Positions 62,075 through 64,000 of a DNA stretch of 64,000 bases are shown here, in pieces. The stretch covers positions 620,001-684,000 of the forward strand of contig CAVUYE010000003.1 in the NCBI GenBank assembly GCA_963745665.1, written 5' to 3'. Positions within the stretch are counted from its first letter, which is position 1; each line of letters begins with the position of its first letter. Below the pieces are notes generated by a model. The model was not told the origin of the DNA, made no database searches, and saw nothing but the letters and a program-made list of their open reading frames with translations. Source of the DNA: Bog-473 sp963745665 (lineage in GTDB: Bacteria > Actinomycetota > Acidimicrobiia > Acidimicrobiales > RAAP-2). A program made the translations under genes and the position numbers.

Positions 62075-62488
62075 GTGCAGAAGAGCGAGCGGGAGACGGC
62101 CTGCGGGACGATCGCCCTCGAGTGCGAGGCCTTCCTCAACGGGACCTTGGCCGAATACTGGGCCGACAAGGGCATTGCCGTCCCCGCCTGGACCTTCTTG
62201 AACCTGCTGGCCCACGGCAGTGCGGTCCGGATCGGCGAGTGCGTCCTGCACCCGACCCGGTCGCAGCTGGCCAGCCGCAGCTGGCGTGTCATCCGCTCGT
62301 ACCTGGCCTGCGAGGTGCTGGACCTCGTCGACACGGAGCTGACGCTGGCCGACATGCAGTGGCGCGTCCTCATCCCGCTCGAGCTCGAGATGTCCACCCG
62401 GGACGATGTCGCCGGCTGGACGCCGCGGGAATGGGTGGACCTGGTGGAGGAAGCGCTGCGCAACAGCCTCTTGGCCCTCGATCAGTAG
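62075..62488 (+). CDS. Hypothetical protein
   Basis: 137 residues from GTG at 62075, behind AAGGGAGAG. Mostly helical with C-G-T-I-A-L-E-C-E near the start, W-T-F-L-N-L-L-A-H-G, W-R-V-I-R-S-Y-L-A-C and M-Q-W-R-V-L-I-P-L-E-L-E. No transmembrane helix, no catalytic motif and no family recognised. Stands alone between VKOR and the converging SDR gene. An upstream GC-rich palindrome GCGGCGCGCCGC (about 61993-62004) may be part of its control. Confidence 0.6.
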   Translation: MQKSERETACGTIALECEAFLNGTLAEYWADKGIAVPAWTFLNLLAHGSAVRIGECVLHPTRSQLASRSWRVIRSYLACEVLDLVDTELTLADMQWRVLIPLELEMSTRDDVAGWTPREWVDLVEEALRNSLLALDQ

Positions 62489-62530
62489 CGGACGATCCGG
62501 CGCGGGCGATCCGGCGAGCGGCCGCCGGCC

Positions 62531-63274
62531 TCAGCCGATGACGTCACCCCGTGCGGCGAGGATGGCGCTGAGGCGAGCGTCGACTGCATCGGTGCTGTGG
62601 TCGTCGGTGAAGACGTAGTGCCGTCCGTGGCGGATGGCGTCGAGCACGTTGGCCGCCACCGTGGCCGGCGACACGGTCCCGACCGGGTTCATGCCGGTCT
62701 TGATCATGCCGGGCATGACCACGCTGACGCCGATCGGCGCGTCCAGCGACGCGAACTCGGCGCGCAGGACGTCCGAGAGCCCGAGCACCCCGTGCTTGGC
62801 CACGGTGTAGGGCCCGAGGCGTCCCAACGCCAGGACCGCCGCCATGGAGGAGGTGTTGACCACATGGCCTTCCTCCTGTGACGCCAAGATGCGCGGCACG
62901 AAGGAGCGTATGCCGTGGATCACGCCCCAGAGGTCGATGTCGATGACCCGGTGCCAGTCCTCGAGCGGGATCTCCCACGAATAGCCGCCGTTGACCACGC
63001 CGGCGTTGTTCACGGCCACGTGGAGCTTCCCGAATTGCTCGATGGCGACGGCGCCGACACGGTCGACGGCCTCAGGATCGCGTACATCCACCATGACGGC
63101 TCTGACGTCGGCGCCCCCTTCGGCGAGCCTCGCCGCGTGCGCCCCGAGGTGCTCCTCGTCGACGTCCGCCATGACGACGCGCATTCCCACCCCGACGAAC
63201 GCTTCGACGACGGCGAGCCCAATTCCGCTGGCTGCACCCGTTACGACGGCCGTCCGCCCCTGCAGCTGCTCCAT
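62531..63274 (-). CDS. Short-chain dehydrogenase/reductase (SDR)
   Basis: 247 residues. N-terminal T-G-A-A-S-G-I-G cofactor loop, D-V-R-D-P adenine-ring region, N-N-A-G near residue 85 and catalytic N-T-S-S...Y-T-V-A-K. Glu/Asp after the second strand (M-A-D-V-D) suggests NAD(H). Classical SDR of length near the norm; the substrate cannot be told. Divergent from the gene at 63364. Confidence 0.87.
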   Translation of the reverse strand: MEQLQGRTAVVTGAASGIGLAVVEAFVGVGMRVVMADVDEEHLGAHAARLAEGGADVRAVMVDVRDPEAVDRVGAVAIEQFGKLHVAVNNAGVVNGGYSWEIPLEDWHRVIDIDLWGVIHGIRSFVPRILASQEEGHVVNTSSMAAVLALGRLGPYTVAKHGVLGLSDVLRAEFASLDAPIGVSVVMPGMIKTGMNPVGTVSPATVAANVLDAIRHGRHYVFTDDHSTDAVDARLSAILAARGDVIG

Positions 63275-63363
63275 GGTCCGCCGATGGTACCGGAGGTGCA
63301 CACGGCCCCCGCCTTCCTCGCTGGCGCCATCCGTCGGCGAAGATGGTGCGGGAAGGGAGCGGT

Positions 63364-64000
63364 GTGACTGATTCGGCGGAGAGCACCTGGGGACGGCTGG
63401 CGCCTCTGCGCCGGGCGCTGCCCGGGCGCAAGGTCGACACCGAGGGAGAGCTCCTCACCGTGCCCCTTCCCCTCACATTCGTGTGGCTGTTGTTGGGCGT
63501 CCTCACGGTGCTCGAGGCGCTCAACGATCTCTTCGGCGTGGGGCCGGAGTGGCTCTACGACAACTGGATCCACAACGCGATCCTGGGGGCCTGCGCCGCG
63601 CTCGTCCTGGCGCGCGCCGCGTTCGAGCCCGTTGCGCGGAAGGCCTGGTTGGCCTTCGGGACGGCCCTGGCATTGTGGTTTCTCGGTAGCGCCGGCTGGA
63701 CCATCTTCTACGCCGCCCAGCCCAACCCTCCCTACCCGTCGTTCGCCGACATCCTCTGGGTGGCGTGGTACCCGCTCGTCGCGGTCGGGATCTTCTACCT
63801 GATCAGGGTGCGCGTCCCCCAGTTCGAGCTGCACCGCTGGATGGACGGGATCGCCGTGACCCTCCTCGTGCTCGCCGTGGGTTTCGCGCTCGTCATTCAG
63901 CCGGCGGCCGAGCACAAGACGGTCGGGTCACTCGCCACGTTCGTCGTCTTCTCGTACCCCGTCCTCGACGTGCTGCTCATCGGCGCCATCCTCGGCGTGT
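63364..64000 (+). CDS. Multi-pass membrane protein, N-terminal part, cut by window end
   Basis: 212 codons visible, starting at GTG behind GGAAGGGAG. About six hydrophobic helices with W-L-L-L-G-V-L-T-V-L, P-Y-P-S-F-A-D-I-L-W-V-A-W-Y-P and L-L-V-L-A-V-G-F-A-L-V. The A-D-x-L-W-x-x-x-Y-P region is common in membrane sensor domains that precede GGDEF/EAL or kinase domains in Acidimicrobiia-like bacteria. The output domain lies beyond the edge, so the call is limited. Confidence 0.6.
   Translation, partial: MTDSAESTWGRLAPLRRALPGRKVDTEGELLTVPLPLTFVWLLLGVLTVLEALNDLFGVGPEWLYDNWIHNAILGACAALVLARAAFEPVARKAWLAFGTALALWFLGSAGWTIFYAAQPNPPYPSFADILWVAWYPLVAVGIFYLIRVRVPQFELHRWMDGIAVTLLVLAVGFALVIQPAAEHKTVGSLATFVVFSYPVLDVLLIGAILGV

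Noticed and set aside
1..64000. tRNA, rRNA, insertion sequences or prophage genes
   Set aside because: None recognised on either strand by eye; a tRNAscan or Rfam run would be needed to exclude small RNAs fully.

Overview
The window is high-GC actinobacterial DNA with GTG/ATG/TTG starts and many 4-nt ATGA/GTGA gene overlaps. F420-type flavoenzymes (a luciferase-like protein and a Ddn-like protein), FadD19-like acyl-CoA ligases, BsaP beside BioB, an HU with a Lys/Ala tail and secreted proteins ending in 'GYWLVASDGG' repeats together suggest an Acidimicrobiia-like actinomycete. That placement is inference. No rRNA, tRNA, CRISPR array, transposase or integrase was seen.

Layout. 1-7.2 kb: a giant IPT/TIG repeat exoprotein (cut by the left edge) and a secreted propeller protein with six 'GYWLVASDGG' repeats. 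7.2-13 kb: two FadD19-like ligases, an SRPBCC protein, a frameshifted PaiB-like flavoprotein and an acyl-CoA dehydrogenase. 13.2-14.1 kb: a secreted glutamic peptidase (G1). 14.2-18 kb: an archaeal-type riboflavin synthase divergent from bioA-bioF-bioD. 18.1-24.5 kb: an arsenic/metal island (TauD-like dioxygenase, two ArsC, FAD-disulfide reductase, aquaglyceroporin, ArsI/CadI, divergent ArsR), then a MerR regulator and a 23-codon cysteine-rich peptide overlapping its stop. 24.6-28.7 kb: a large arylsulfatase and bioB-bsaP. 28.7-36.9 kb: acyl-CoA dehydrogenase, VOC protein, TetR/MFS pair, P450, cupin and a frameshifted amidase. 36.9-42.6 kb: overlapping D12 DNA methylase, polyphosphate kinase 2 and F420-type oxidoreductase, with a divergent methyltransferase, a membrane protein and AIM24. 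42.7-48.9 kb: secreted and small catabolic-type proteins and a second 'GYWLVASDGG' protein on a GH43-like propeller. 49-53.3 kb: Ddn-like protein and a coupled cluster of three tandem two-domain YbjQ-like proteins. 53.4-64 kb: diiron protein, zinc alcohol dehydrogenase, HU, small membrane proteins, a DUF929/VKOR disulfide pair, an SDR and the start of a membrane sensor.

How genes work together. bioA, bioF, bioD, bioB and bsaP cover the last steps of biotin synthesis from two places. The ars genes would take up or release arsenicals (MIP), reduce arsenate (ArsC) and cleave organoarsenicals (ArsI) under ArsR control. DUF929 and VKOR would form a disulfide relay outside the membrane.

Quality note. 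Seven genes are interrupted by 1-nt indels. Six need the same net correction (one base too many). Sequencing or assembly error is the simplest reading, so these genes may be intact in the organism.
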